A stretch of 64,000 nucleotides of DNA from Bog-473 sp963788125. GTDB taxonomy: Bacteria; Actinomycetota; Acidimicrobiia; Acidimicrobiales; RAAP-2. The position numbers and the translations under genes were made by a program. The DNA lies in contig CAWBFN010000002.1 of NCBI GenBank assembly GCA_963788125.1, forward strand, positions 2,046,001 through 2,110,000, read 5' to 3'. A model generated the notes under the pieces. It was not told where the DNA came from, ran no database searches, and worked only from the letters and a program-made list of their open reading frames with translations. Shown here in pieces: positions 1 through 9,332 of the stretch (positions within the stretch are counted from its first letter, which is position 1; each line of letters begins with the position of its first letter).

Positions 1-668
1 GAGAGGATGCTCATGCACGCGCTCAGTCCCAAACGGCGCATGAACTCGTTGTCCGATGCGACCGTATGGGAGTGGTCGTCGGTGCAGAGGATGTAGTTGC
101 GGGGGATGCGGGTGGCCCAGAACCGGGAAAGGACGAATGGTTCAAGGGTCGGGGCGAGCGGCAGGGGAGTGAGATGGGAAAAGGCCCAGTCCTGGTCGCC
201 CGGAACGCAGTCGTGATAAAAGAGTTCGTTGGCGGCTTCTGGATTGGTGATCGAGACGCACGGTCCCTGTCCGGGAACGTCGACCAGGGACATGAAGTCC
301 TCCATGGGCAGTCCGATCGTGGCCGGCCAACGTTCAGTACTGCCCGAGGTGGCGGCACCCATCGCCTCGCCTTCTATGGGTACGGCGGCCGATAGGTACA
401 CCAGCCGGCCGACCTTCTCGGGCCGCTCATCGGCCGCGAGTGAGATGGCGAATCCGCCCTGGGAGTGACCGACCAACACGTCACCATCGTCCACCACCTC
501 CCGGAAGGCAGCCCGCCAGGAGGCGTGGGTCGCCTTCTCCTCCATCCTCTCGCCCGAGCCGGGAAGGTCGATCGCGAGCACCTCGTGCCCGAGCCCCTCG
601 AGCTGCGGGACCATCTTGTCCCAGCACCACGCTCCGTGGAAGCCACCGTGGACGAGTATGAAGCGCAC
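1..668 (-). CDS. alpha/beta-fold hydrolase, C-terminus beyond window
   Basis: Probable soluble esterase or related hydrolase of the alpha/beta superfamily. The reading frame runs from a GTG at 666-668 leftwards off the window edge, so at least 222 residues are visible and the end is missing. Seen directly: an N-terminal HGG oxyanion motif at residues 7-9 and the nucleophile elbow GHSQGG with Ser69; a late Asp-Asp pair near residues 208-209 may hold the acid of the triad, and the catalytic His is probably off the edge. The short N-terminus and motif spacing resemble plant hydroxynitrile-lyase/salicylate-esterase-like proteins common in actinobacteria. It diverges from the molybdenum hydroxylase at 982, separated by about 310 bases. 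Substrate cannot be deduced. Confidence 0.85.
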   Translation of the reverse strand, partial: MRFILVHGGFHGAWCWDKMVPQLEGLGHEVLAIDLPGSGERMEEKATHASWRAAFREVVDDGDVLVGHSQGGFAISLAADERPEKVGRLVYLSAAVPIEGEAMGAATSGSTERWPATIGLPMEDFMSLVDVPGQGPCVSITNPEAANELFYHDCVPGDQDWAFSHLTPLPLAPTLEPFVLSRFWATRIPRNYILCTDDHSHTVASDNEFMRRLGLSACMSIL

Positions 669-981
669 CGGGCCCCTTTCTTGAAGTTGGAGAATCGGAT
701 GGATGGAGAGGACACGTAGCGTCTCTCATCTGCGTGACAACGCGACAAGCGCCCATTGTGCGCTCGACCGACCGCTATATTCGGTTGACGGCGTGAATAG
801 TACAAGGACCGTCCGGGAGGGAGTGAGCACGTGTGATGGAGGAGCTCATCATCTTCCCGGGAGATTCGCATCACCCTCCGGGACGCCGAGCAGGCGTGTG
901 TTCGGCCACCGGTTTCGTCACCGATCGGCTTCTTCTCATCGGCCATCGGCCCGTGCAAGGAGAACGACGAGGCAGGCCTAC
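669..981. promoter_or_regulatory. divergent intergenic region, hydrolase / CoxL-type gene
   Basis: About 310 bases between two divergent genes. It holds the only AT-richer patch in this part (roughly 775-805, with a TATATT and a TTGACG hexamer), so promoters for both directions probably lie here. I could not place a convincing -35/-10 pair with normal spacing. Open frames cross it on both strands but have no homology that I recognise. Confidence 0.4.
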
Positions 982-3320
982 ATGTCCGAGATGATGGGGG
1001 GCGGGGCCCGCTTCGTGGGGCAGCGAGTGGCCCGCAAGGAAGACGCGCGTTTCCTTACCGGCCATGGCCTGTTTGTCGACGACATCGAGCTGCCGGGAGC
1101 CCTTCATGCCGCCTTCGTACGGAGCGACACGGCTCGTGGTCGGATCATTTCGATCGACACGAAGGAAGCGGCGACCATTCCGGGAGTTCGCGCCGTGTAC
1201 GCCGCCGGCGACCTGGCCCCACTGGTGCACGACTACCTCGTCGACGACGAGTACGACGCCAATCGGCCGTGGCGGATCCTGGCCGATGGAGATGTTCGCT
1301 GTGTGGGTGAGCCCATCGTCATGGTTGTGGCCGACTCGCGGTACCTGGCCGAAGACGGGATCGAAGCGGTGGTTGTCGAGATCGAGCCCGAAGAGCCTCT
1401 CGTCGACTTCGAGGAGGCCCTCGCCGACGGGGCACGGCTCGTGCATCCTGAGCGGGACTCGAACGTGTTGACGGCCATGCCGGCCCTCGACAATCCCGAA
1501 CTGGAAGCGGTGCTGGAATCGGCGCAGCTGGTGATGACGGAGACGTTCCGCCAGCACCGGTATGCGACCGTCCCGATGGAAACACGGGGCGTACTGGCTG
1601 CTTGGGACCGCCACCGCGAGGAGCTCACCGTCTGGATCTCCACGCAAGGGCCCCACGGTGCGCGCAGTTTGTTCGCCCGCCTGTTGGGACTGGACGACTC
1701 CCGGGTGCGGGTCATCATGCCGGACGTCGGGGGATCGTTCGGACTCAAGATGAACGCCCGCTCGGAGGAGTTGGCTGCCGTGTTGGCCAGCTTCAAGCTG
1801 TCCCGCCCGGTGAAGTGGATCCAGGACCGTCACGAGAACCTCCTGGCCGACGATCACGCGCGGGAGGATCTGGCCACCGTCACCGTGGCCACGGACCACC
1901 AGGGACGGATTCTGGCCGAGAAGGCCCACTTCGTCGAGAGCCTGGGCGCCTACCCGGCGGCGCTCTCGAGCGCGGCGATCCTCTCGACGATGATCTTCCC
2001 CGGACCTTATCGAGTACCCCTCTTCGGAGCGAGCGCCCAGTCCGTGCTCACGAACCTAATGGGCCGCGGGTCGTACAGAGGCCCATGGATGTTCGAGACC
2101 GTTGCGCGCGAGCAGATGATGGACTGTGTGGCTGCTCGTCTCGGAATCGACCCACTCGAGTTCCGCCGCCGGAACGTCATTCGGGCCGAGGACCTCCCTT
2201 ACACGATGGCCACTGGTGTGGTATTCGATCAGATCACCGCGGCCGAGACCCTCGAGCAGGCAGCCGACGTGATCGGCTATCAGGAGTGGCGATCCCGCCA
2301 GCAGGCGGCACGGGACGAAGGGCGCCTCGTCGGAATCGGGATGAGCCTGTTGGCGGAGCCCACCGCGATGGCCTTCGGGTGGATGAGTACCGACGCCGCC
2401 ACGGTCCGCATCGGGCGTAACGGGAAGGTAGACGTGTTTGCGAGCACGGCGAGCCACGGCCAGGGTTACGAGACCACGATCGCCCAGGTCGTCGCCGATG
2501 AGCTGGGCGTGGACCTTGACAATGTCCGGGTGATCCAGGGCGGCGACACCTCCGCCACCCCGCTCGGCCCGGGTACGGGTGGGAGTCGGAGCATGATTCC
2601 GATCACTGCGGCGCGATTGGCCTGCCGTGAGCTGCGGTCGCGGATGCTGGCAATCGTGGCCAAGACGCTCGAGGTCTCGGAGGAGGACCTCGAGCTGGTC
2701 GGTGGCCGAGTCCAGGTGGTAGGGACACCGACGAAAGGCTTGGCCATCTCAGAGGTGTCGGCCATTGCCTACACCCAACCGGCCACGCTGCCGGACGGGG
2801 TCCCCCCGGGCTGGAGGCGCAGAACCGCTTCAGCCCGAACACCTTCACGACGTGGTCCAACGCCTGCCACATGTGTGCGGTGGAGATCGATCCCGGCACG
2901 GGAACGGTCACCATCTTGCGCTACGTCGTAAGCGAGGACTGCGGGGTGATGATCAACCCGAACGTGGTCGAGGGCCAGATAGCCGGCGGGGTGGTGCAGG
3001 GCATCGGGGGGGTCCTGTACGAGCACCTCAAACACGACGAGGCGGGCAACCCGCTGGCCACCACCTTCCTCGACTATCTCCTGCCGACCTCGACCGAAGT
3101 GCCGGAGATTGAGTACGCCCACATAGAGACTCCGGCCCTGAGTAATCCGGGAGGTCATAAGGGCCTGGGGGAGGGGGGAGCGATCGGCGCGCCGCCGGCG
3201 GTTATCAACGCGGTGGCCGACGCTCTTCGCCATCTGGGGGTTGAAATTCGGGCGCAGCCTCTTGGACCGGCGGACATCGTCGCGCTCATGGAAGCAGCCG
3301 CGCCTCCGGCTCTTACCTAG
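982..3320 (+). CDS. xanthine dehydrogenase/CoxL-family molybdopterin-binding large subunit, frameshifted
   Basis: Molybdenum hydroxylase catalytic subunit (aldehyde oxidase/xanthine dehydrogenase/CO dehydrogenase-large family), about 779 residues. ATG at 982 begins MSEMMGGGARFVGQRV, the usual start of this family. The a/b hammerhead domain fills roughly residues 10-150, followed by the two Mo-cofactor domains. The presumed catalytic Glu of the GLGEGG motif is encoded at 3171-3173. The active-site loop reads SYRGPWMFE and not the AYXCSFR of form-I CO dehydrogenase, so CO oxidation is unlikely; hydroxylation of an aldehyde or N-heterocycle is more plausible. The frame breaks near 2800-2812, in a run of Gs and Cs; adding one base restores the family sequence into the downstream part (SEDCGVMINP). 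No FAD or 2Fe-2S subunit gene lies in the window, which is unusual. Confidence 0.85.
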
Positions 3321-3407
3321 TATGGGCGAGCGAGACTCGAGGTGGCGGTTCCAAAAATGTCTAGCGACCGGCGCGTCGAAGTTGTCTGAGCCCGAAAGGT
3401 GGGATGA

Positions 3408-3956
3408 GTGACCCGGATGGGAGACTGGACCCCGTTGGATCTCGCGGCCAGGATCGACCGACTCGAATCTCTGGCGGAGATCCGTCAACTGCCCCAGCGG
3501 TACGGGCTGGCAGTCGATTCGCGTGACCTCGACACCCTCGTATCCCTGTTCGTGCCCGACGTACGCGTCGGCCGCAACGAGCAGGGACGCGGGGCGCTGA
3601 AGGAGTGGTTCCGGGCTTCACTCAGCCGGATGAAGTCGACGGTGCACTTCGTCGGCAACCATGTAATCGATTTCGATGCACCGGACCTGGCCCGTGGTGT
3701 TGTCTACTGTCGGGACGAACTTGATTTTCCCGAACGGGAGGAGTGGGAGATCGGGGTTCTCCAGTACTGGGACACGTACCGTCGCGTCGACGGTGAATGG
3801 TTCTTCGAGCGCCGGAAGTTCCACCGGTGGTACATCGTGGACGCGCTGACCCGGCCGAGCCACGGCGCCGGTGTCGCCAGTGGGCGGCTCTCGACCAGCC
3901 AACTGCCCGAGGCGTTCCCGACGTGGGACACCTTCTGGGCCGAGGTGAGGGGATAG
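3408..3956 (+). CDS. SnoaL-like/NTF2-fold protein
   Basis: Small polyketide-cyclase/ketosteroid-isomerase-fold protein of 182 residues. The N-terminal helix pattern (RIDRLESLAEIRQLPQRYG) and the following D-x-D-x-L-x-S-L-F segment are typical of SnoaL_4-type domains that occur beside aromatic or terpenoid degradation genes. GTG at 3408 is preferred because AAAGGTGGG lies just upstream; an in-frame ATG at 3417 is the alternative. It follows the CoxL-type gene by 87 bases and probably shares its transcript. Role is unknown: family members act as isomerases, cyclases or small dioxygenase partners, and nothing in this sequence decides between them. Confidence 0.8.
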   Translation: MTRMGDWTPLDLAARIDRLESLAEIRQLPQRYGLAVDSRDLDTLVSLFVPDVRVGRNEQGRGALKEWFRASLSRMKSTVHFVGNHVIDFDAPDLARGVVYCRDELDFPEREEWEIGVLQYWDTYRRVDGEWFFERRKFHRWYIVDALTRPSHGAGVASGRLSTSQLPEAFPTWDTFWAEVRG

Positions 3957-3969
3957 AACCTCCCGGCGG

Positions 3970-4692
3970 TCAGTCGCCCAGGTGGAGATCCATACGGGGG
4001 AACTCGTCCAGCAGTTCTTCCATCCGTGACAGCACGTAATGCTGGCCCTGAATGTCCATGGTGATGTCGGCCGCCCGTTTCGCCTGCCGGAGGGGGACCG
4101 GGTCGAGCTCGGCGATCTCGTGGGCGAAGGACAGAGTCTCGGAGTGGAGCGATTCGACGTCCGCGTACATCCGGTTGACCTGGCCCATCTCGTAGAGTCT
4201 GCGGGCCGGTAGTCGCATTCCCGAGTAGATCATCTCTTTGGCCAGCCGGGGCCCGTAGAACCACGTATGGAGATGGGATTGAATGCCGCCGATACCCATT
4301 CGCGCCGTGGGATCACGGAAGAAGGCGTCCTCGGTGCAGAACAACAGGTCGCACGGCCAGACCATCCGTTGGCCGCCGCCGATGCAGCCACCCTGCACGG
4401 CCGCGATGGTCGGCTTCATGACCGATTTGATGAGACGGATCTCGTCCCATGCGGGCAGCACCGTTGTTCCCGGCGGAGCTTGCCGGGGGTTCTTGAGCTC
4501 GGCTCCGGCACAGAAGTGTCGTCCCTTCGCCAGCATGACGATGACGCGGCTGTCGTCGCCCTTGGCGTTTGCCCATGCGGTCTGGAACGCCACGTCGAAA
4601 GCGCCGTCATACGTGTTGAGCGGTTCACGGTCGATCGTGATGACGCCGACCTCCCCCTCCCGTTCATAGGTGACGAAGGACTCGCCGGACAT
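3970..4692 (-). CDS. enoyl-CoA hydratase/isomerase family protein
   Basis: Crotonase-fold protein of 240 residues acting on CoA thioesters. The oxyanion-hole segments are visible: GRHFCAGAELKN near residue 57 and GGCIGGGQRMVWPCDL near residue 100. The usual second catalytic Glu region reads DPTARMGIGGIQS, so one acidic residue of classical hydratases is not evident, and dehalogenase, decarboxylase or isomerase chemistry is possible. ATG at 4692 is chosen because the conserved fold begins directly after it; a longer frame upstream has no support. It lies alone between the SnoaL gene (convergent, 13-base gap) and the hairpin that follows the P450 gene. Confidence 0.87.
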   Translation of the reverse strand: MSGESFVTYEREGEVGVITIDREPLNTYDGAFDVAFQTAWANAKGDDSRVIVMLAKGRHFCAGAELKNPRQAPPGTTVLPAWDEIRLIKSVMKPTIAAVQGGCIGGGQRMVWPCDLLFCTEDAFFRDPTARMGIGGIQSHLHTWFYGPRLAKEMIYSGMRLPARRLYEMGQVNRMYADVESLHSETLSFAHEIAELDPVPLRQAKRAADITMDIQGQHYVLSRMEELLDEFPRMDLHLGD

Positions 4693-4743
4693 GAGGCTGA
4701 TTCTAGGCGTGCGCTCCCGCCCCGTACCGGTCCGTGGTGATCG

Positions 4744-4758
4744 ATATACTCTGTACAA
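4744..4758 (-). promoter_or_regulatory. AT-rich promoter/operator candidate upstream of enoyl-CoA hydratase
   Basis: On the minus strand this reads TTGTACAGAGTATAT, about 50 bases before the hydratase start. It resembles elements in front of the genes at 23308 and 45229 (YTGTAC followed by GTA), so it may be a shared promoter or regulator site. No experimental or statistical support. Confidence 0.3.
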
Positions 4759-4825
4759 CACGATCCGCTAGCCGAAATTAGCGAGGCCGAACTGGCGAGG
4801 GCCGCCCGGTTGGCCGGCAACCTCA

Positions 4826-4871
4826 CCCCTGAGGTCCGGCTCGTACCCCCCTGCGAGCCGGACCTCAGGGG
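4826..4871. terminator. perfect 18-bp stem hairpin downstream of P450 gene
   Basis: Bases 4826-4843 are the exact reverse complement of 4854-4871 (18 of 18), with a 10-base C-rich loop. The hairpin starts about 38 bases past the stop of the P450 gene and precedes the enoyl-CoA hydratase promoter region. No T-tract follows on either strand, so it would be an actinobacterial-type U-less terminator or a transcript-stabilising structure. Confidence 0.6.
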
Positions 4872-4908
4872 CTCAGCTCTGTGGGACCCGGAACGAGAGC
4901 GGACAAGC

Positions 4909-6108
4909 TCACCACCGCACCGGCAGCGCCACGGCGCTGCGCAGCATTGAGGTCGTGGACCACTCGACGTCTGCAGGGCTCACGTCGAGCCGAAGGGTAG
5001 GGAAGCGACGCAGCAGGGTATCCATCGACAGCTGGACCTCCAGCCGGGCCAGGGAGGCCCCCATGCAGTGGTGGGCCCCGTGGGCGAAGGTGAGATGGGG
5101 TTTCGGGTCCACGCGGTGGAAGTCCAGGTCCCACCCGTTCTCGAACACCGACTCGTCGCGGTTGGCGACCGTGTGCTCGGGCATCACCGGTTCGCCCGCC
5201 CGGATCATGGTGTCATCGCTCAGCACCACGTCCTCGTTCGCCCACCGGGGGAACAACGTCCCGTACTTGTGGCTCGGTATCCACCTCCACAGCTCCTCCA
5301 GGGCGGCCGGCAGCAACGTGGCATGGTCGACGAGTTCCCGCCAGTGGGCGGGATGGGTCACGAGTGTGTAGACCATCGACCCCAACTGGTTGTGGGTGGT
5401 GTCGACGCCACCGAGCCAGAGGGACAACGTCAGGCTGCACAGTTCAACCTCGCTGAGCTCATCGCCTTCGTCGCGCGCCTCCACCAGCAGGCTGAGAAGA
5501 TCGTCGGTGGAACGAACGCGGCGCTCGGCGATAAGGCCCAGCACGAACTCCTGCAGTTGGTGGTGGGCGTGGGCCCGGGCTTCGTCAGGGATGCCCACTC
5601 CGACCAACTCGTCGATCAATGCCGCGAAGTGAGGGGCGTCACTCTCCGTCACCCCGAGAATGCCGGCGATGACCAAAGGTGGCAGCCGCGACGAGAAGTG
5701 GGTTACAAAGTCCGCACCCGGGCCGGCGGCGACCATCTCGTCGAGCAGCCGGTCGACCAGGCCCTGGATCCGTCCGGTCAGTTGCAGTACACGAGCCGGT
5801 GAGAAGGCACCCGACGTCAGGCGCCGGACCCTGCTCTGTTTCGGCGGGTCCATGTTGAGCAGGAGGCTGGGGTCCTTGGCCCGTTCGCCTGACCACATCC
5901 CGGGCCAGTCGTGGTCGAGACCACGCTCACGGCCGAACCGGCGGTCCCCGTAGACGATCCGGCAGTCCTCGTAGCGGGTCGCCAGCCAGCAGGGTTCTCC
6001 ATAGGGAAGCTGGACTTTGATCGGCCCGCGGGACTGGAGGTCGCGGTAGAGCGGGTCCACCTGGAGGGCGATTGGCTCGGCAAAGGGGTATTCCATGAGG
6101 TCCTTCAT
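4909..6108 (-). CDS. cytochrome P450
   Basis: Soluble bacterial class I P450 of 400 residues. The heme-ligand motif is FAHGAHHCMG with Cys348. The I-helix oxygen-activation motif is GGVDTT at residues 233-238 (Gly in place of the usual leading Ala), and the K-helix ExxR is E272-R275. ATG at 6108 is used; a TTG at 6126 would add six residues and overlap the stop of the upstream amidohydrolase (6117-6119), so the two are probably translationally linked. Electron donors are not encoded next to it; the only ferredoxin in the window is at 56910. Substrate unknown; the operon context suggests a hydrophobic cyclic compound. Confidence 0.93.
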   Translation of the reverse strand: MKDLMEYPFAEPIALQVDPLYRDLQSRGPIKVQLPYGEPCWLATRYEDCRIVYGDRRFGRERGLDHDWPGMWSGERAKDPSLLLNMDPPKQSRVRRLTSGAFSPARVLQLTGRIQGLVDRLLDEMVAAGPGADFVTHFSSRLPPLVIAGILGVTESDAPHFAALIDELVGVGIPDEARAHAHHQLQEFVLGLIAERRVRSTDDLLSLLVEARDEGDELSEVELCSLTLSLWLGGVDTTHNQLGSMVYTLVTHPAHWRELVDHATLLPAALEELWRWIPSHKYGTLFPRWANEDVVLSDDTMIRAGEPVMPEHTVANRDESVFENGWDLDFHRVDPKPHLTFAHGAHHCMGASLARLEVQLSMDTLLRRFPTLRLDVSPADVEWSTTSMLRSAVALPVRW

Positions 6109-6116
6109 GTCGCCGG

Positions 6117-7457
6117 TCAGTTCCAAGGACCTTGGGTGCGAAAGGCCAAGGTTCCGGTGTTCTGAACGTAGGGGTACTTGCTCAAGTCGGGAACGGCGGA
6201 GACTTCCTCCACCGTGACGCCGATGCGCTGGGCGACCTTGTTGAGTGCCGCCTGGTCTAGCCGGCGATAGGCATTGAAGGCGTTGCCGCCCACGAGCAAG
6301 CGGACCTTGTCAATCGACAGGTCATGGTAGGTGTTGGCCAGGGCGAGCCGGGTCCGCGGGTACTGCTCCGGGTCCTCGGAGAAGAAGAACGTCCCCTCGG
6401 CGTGGGGGTAGTCCGAGCCCCACAAGAAGCGGTCCTCCTTACCGATCCCTATGGCTGCGACAGCCTCCTGGCGCGACTGGAAGCTATTACCCATCCAAAC
6501 GTTGGTCGCCGCGTATTCGCTGGGCAGTTTCAACAGCTTGGTCTCCTTCCGGCGGATGGGGGTGTGATGGAGCGAGTCCATCTTCATGCAGATCTCGTTC
6601 CAGAAGACCCCGGGAACCTCGGTAAGGACAAGCTTGAGGTTGGGATGACGCTCGAATACTCCAAAAATGATCAGCTGATATACCGTCCGGATCCCCCATT
6701 CCCCGGAGTCGAGGAGGCCGAAATGGAAATTCTTTTCGTCGCCCTGATCGCCGTAGTCCTCCTGGGGAGGTAGTGAACCTATGTGCGTTGCAAGGGTCAT
6801 GTCGAGTAGTGCACAGGCGGCGAAGAAGCGGTCGAGCTCAGCGTCGCGCGGCTGCGGCATTCCCGGTTGGCCGGGTGAGGGGAAGTTCACCCCCGCGAGT
6901 CCGTGGTCGGCACACCACTCGAGCTCCTCGATAGCGGCGTCGATGTCCCAGAAGGGCAACTGCGCCAGCCCGATATTCCGCTCAGGCTCGACCGAGCAGA
7001 AGTCTGCCAGCCACCGGTTGTACATCGCCCGACCTACCGCCGCCAGCTCTCGCGCCTCGGGTAACGGTATCCCGTTGCCGAGCGAGTTGGTCAGATCGAA
7101 CGGGAACGGCTGGCCGTTGAGGCTGTCATGGAATATCACGCCCCCGGCCACCCCATCGCGATCCATGTCCTGCAGGCGAGCGCGGGGATCGTAATGCCCA
7201 GCAGTCCTGTCGTTCTGCCGCCGGCCTTCCCAATACTCATCGGAGAAGCCGCGGGACTCGAACATCTCCTTGTACAGCCCCACGAACTGGGCTGCGAATT
7301 GATCAAATGATTCGAGATGCTTGTGCGGGCAGTAGGGGCGCAGATCCTCGGCTCGAGGACCTACGTGGGTGTCTGCCGAGAACACCATGAGCGGCGGTTG
7401 CTCGTCCAGGTCGGTCATCTCTGCTGCTCGGGTGTGTCGTGTCGTGTTCGTCGCCAT
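6117..7457 (-). CDS. amidohydrolase_2 (ACMSD-like) family metal-dependent hydrolase
   Basis: TIM-barrel hydrolase/decarboxylase of 446 residues. The metal-site motifs are visible: SADTHVG near the N-terminus, LATHIGS in the middle and GSDYPHAEG near residue 345, the Asp/His signature of this family. ATG at 7457 is set by a GGAGG five bases upstream; the frame could extend to another ATG at 7469, but that would overlap the ribosome binding site. It lies between the TetR gene (upstream) and the P450 (downstream, overlapping or adjacent). Family members cleave C-C or hydrolyse cyclic bonds; similar proteins accompany P450s in actinobacterial terpenoid and steroid gene clusters, but the reaction here is not known. 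Confidence 0.9.
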   Translation of the reverse strand: MATNTTRHTRAAEMTDLDEQPPLMVFSADTHVGPRAEDLRPYCPHKHLESFDQFAAQFVGLYKEMFESRGFSDEYWEGRRQNDRTAGHYDPRARLQDMDRDGVAGGVIFHDSLNGQPFPFDLTNSLGNGIPLPEARELAAVGRAMYNRWLADFCSVEPERNIGLAQLPFWDIDAAIEELEWCADHGLAGVNFPSPGQPGMPQPRDAELDRFFAACALLDMTLATHIGSLPPQEDYGDQGDEKNFHFGLLDSGEWGIRTVYQLIIFGVFERHPNLKLVLTEVPGVFWNEICMKMDSLHHTPIRRKETKLLKLPSEYAATNVWMGNSFQSRQEAVAAIGIGKEDRFLWGSDYPHAEGTFFFSEDPEQYPRTRLALANTYHDLSIDKVRLLVGGNAFNAYRRLDQAALNKVAQRIGVTVEEVSAVPDLSKYPYVQNTGTLAFRTQGPWN

Positions 7458-7569
7458 CACAACCTCCATGTCAGGTTGGGCACGTCACCTGGAAAGCCCC
7501 CCGGGGCCACCTGGGACGGCGCCATCGACCGAAACGATGCTTACGCTACGCACGGAGGGCCCGCTCCCG

Positions 7570-8307
7570 CTAGCGGTCAGCCCGACGTTTCCGAGGGTTC
7601 TTGGCGGTACTGGCGTCTTGATCGAGGTCAATGGGGAGCGGAGGGGTTTCCAGGCCGGCGGCGAGGGTCTGGATCAGGTCCGCGATCAAGTAGTCGAGGG
7701 GAGCCCAGAGGGCGTCCTTCCGCTGCGCGACCTGGTATCGCGCCAGGGTGTGGACGGCGCTCGTGAAGAGAATCTCCCATCGCTCGTCGAGCAGGCTCGG
7801 GGGGTGGTCTGGCAACAACCGGAGCAATATCGACTGCATCATCGCCACGGAGCCGGTCGGTACCGTCTCCTCCAGCCCGGCATATCCCCCGCGCTCACTG
7901 ATGTAGCGGGAGATGAACGGCAGGAAGTGACTGTGTTCGTCGAGGTTCGCCGACAGCGCGGTCACGAAGGCGCGGACGAAATCGCCCACCGTCGGCACCT
8001 GACCGCCCGTCACGAGATCGGTAATCAAGCGGGTGTTGGCCTCCATCAGCGCGCTGGCTCGGTACTCGGCGATCGCCTTGAGGAGTTTCTCGCGATCACC
8101 GAAGTGGTACTGGACGGCGAAGTTGTTCTTCTGACCCGCCGCCAGACCGATGTCGCGGAGCGGCACCGCTTCGATGCCGCGCTCCGCGAACAGGCGCTCT
8201 GCCGTCAGCAGGATGAGCTCCCGAGTGGCCTCACCGCGAACGTTCGTGCGGTCTCTACCGGCCGGCGGTCGGGACTCCTCGCCACTGGTCCGTCCGGTCG
8301 ACGTCAT
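7570..8307 (-). CDS. TetR family transcriptional regulator
   Basis: Regulator of 245 residues. An N-terminal TetR helix-turn-helix covers about residues 29-79 and ends in QKNNFAVQYHFGDREKLLKAI, a typical recognition-helix region. The C-terminal ligand domain is all-helical and unlike the second TetR at 36622. It is oriented with the amidohydrolase-P450 genes and precedes them by 112 bases, so it probably controls that unit and itself. The C-terminal tail is basic (KNPRKRRADR). Confidence 0.92.
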   Translation of the reverse strand: MTSTGRTSGEESRPPAGRDRTNVRGEATRELILLTAERLFAERGIEAVPLRDIGLAAGQKNNFAVQYHFGDREKLLKAIAEYRASALMEANTRLITDLVTGGQVPTVGDFVRAFVTALSANLDEHSHFLPFISRYISERGGYAGLEETVPTGSVAMMQSILLRLLPDHPPSLLDERWEILFTSAVHTLARYQVAQRKDALWAPLDYLIADLIQTLAAGLETPPLPIDLDQDASTAKNPRKRRADR

Positions 8308-8378
8308 TCGAGCACTCTACGCCTCGGCGTCAGCCGATCACTCACACCGGTTACCTCGGCCGACGTCACCGTTCGGTG

Positions 8379-9332
8379 TCAGAGCGGCTGGTAGGGCTTG
8401 GGTTCCAGGATCTTTACGACCTCGTCGTTCCCAGTCTCCGCCGCGTCGCGCGGATCGGTGGCGATCACCAGGTGGCCAGCGTCGAGGATCTCGGCCAGAT
8501 GGTCCCGCACGTCTTCTATCGTGAGCTCCGGGTTCGAGTAACCCGGGGTCGCCCCGAACAACCGGGCCGTAACCGTTCCGCCCGACGAGTCGAACAGTCC
8601 CCCGGTCAACTCGCACGACCTGTGGGCGAGGAACGCCACCATCGGCGATACCAACTCGGCCGGCTGGTGGCCCATGAAGGCCTTCAGCGCCTCCGGATCG
8701 TGGATCGTATAGAAATGGTGGAACGAGTTGGTGACACCGCCCGGGCTCACCGCGTTCACCCTGATCCCGTATGGGCCTCCCTCCAGGGCCAGTCCGCGGG
8801 TCAGCCCGTAGACACCGAACTTCGCCGTCCCGTAGACCGTCAGCCCGTGCATACCCCACATGCCGCCGGACGTCGTGTTCACGATGCGTCCGTATCCCGC
8901 CTCCCGCATGTGCGGCCACACCGCCCGGCACATCCAGATGCTGCCCATGAGGTGCACGCCGATCACGCGTTCGAGATGCGTCGACTCGATCTCGTCGAAT
9001 CCGGACACGACCCCGATGCCGGCGTTGTTGACCAGGACGTCGACCCTGCCCCAGGCATCGAGCGCGGTCCGGATCACCGCACGGGCGCCAGCCTCGTCGG
9101 CGACGCTGTGCAGGTCGGCGACCGCCTCGCCACCGGCCGCCGTGATCTCGGAGACCACGGCACGAGGGTCAGATGGAAGGACACTTCGGCCGTCGGGGCC
9201 GACACCCAGGTCGTTGACGACCACCTTGGCCCCCCGCGATGCCAGGAGCATGGCATGAGCACGACCCAATCCGGGATTGCCGCCGGCACCGGTCACGACA
9301 GCAACCTGCCCGTCGAAGCGCATCTCGGTCAT
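8379..9332 (-). CDS. short-chain dehydrogenase/reductase
   Basis: SDR of 317 residues with the glycine-rich cofactor motif TGAGGNPGLGR, NNAG, and the catalytic YGTAK segment. Its long C-terminal extension and the NPGLGRAHA variant resemble the dehydrogenase part of peroxisomal multifunctional/17-beta-hydroxysteroid dehydrogenase type 4-like SDRs, suggesting a 3-hydroxyacyl-CoA or ring hydroxyl substrate (inference). The ATG at 9332 overlaps the stop of the preceding SnoaL gene as ATGA, so translation is coupled. It is the last gene of the cupin-SnoaL-SDR set. Confidence 0.9.
   Translation of the reverse strand: MTEMRFDGQVAVVTGAGGNPGLGRAHAMLLASRGAKVVVNDLGVGPDGRSVLPSDPRAVVSEITAAGGEAVADLHSVADEAGARAVIRTALDAWGRVDVLVNNAGIGVVSGFDEIESTHLERVIGVHLMGSIWMCRAVWPHMREAGYGRIVNTTSGGMWGMHGLTVYGTAKFGVYGLTRGLALEGGPYGIRVNAVSPGGVTNSFHHFYTIHDPEALKAFMGHQPAELVSPMVAFLAHRSCELTGGLFDSSGGTVTARLFGATPGYSNPELTIEDVRDHLAEILDAGHLVIATDPRDAAETGNDEVVKILEPKPYQPL

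Noticed and set aside
374..958. 194-codon minus-strand frame over the alpha/beta hydrolase
   Set aside because: It is in a different frame from the hydrolase motifs and has arginine/serine-rich, shadow-like composition.
703..981. N-terminal extension of the molybdenum hydroxylase
   Set aside because: The sequence before 982 lacks family similarity and is arginine-rich, and the family's typical start is at 982.
982..3320. Aerobic CO dehydrogenase
   Set aside because: The active-site loop reads SYRGPW and not AYXCSFR, and no CoxM or CoxS genes are present.
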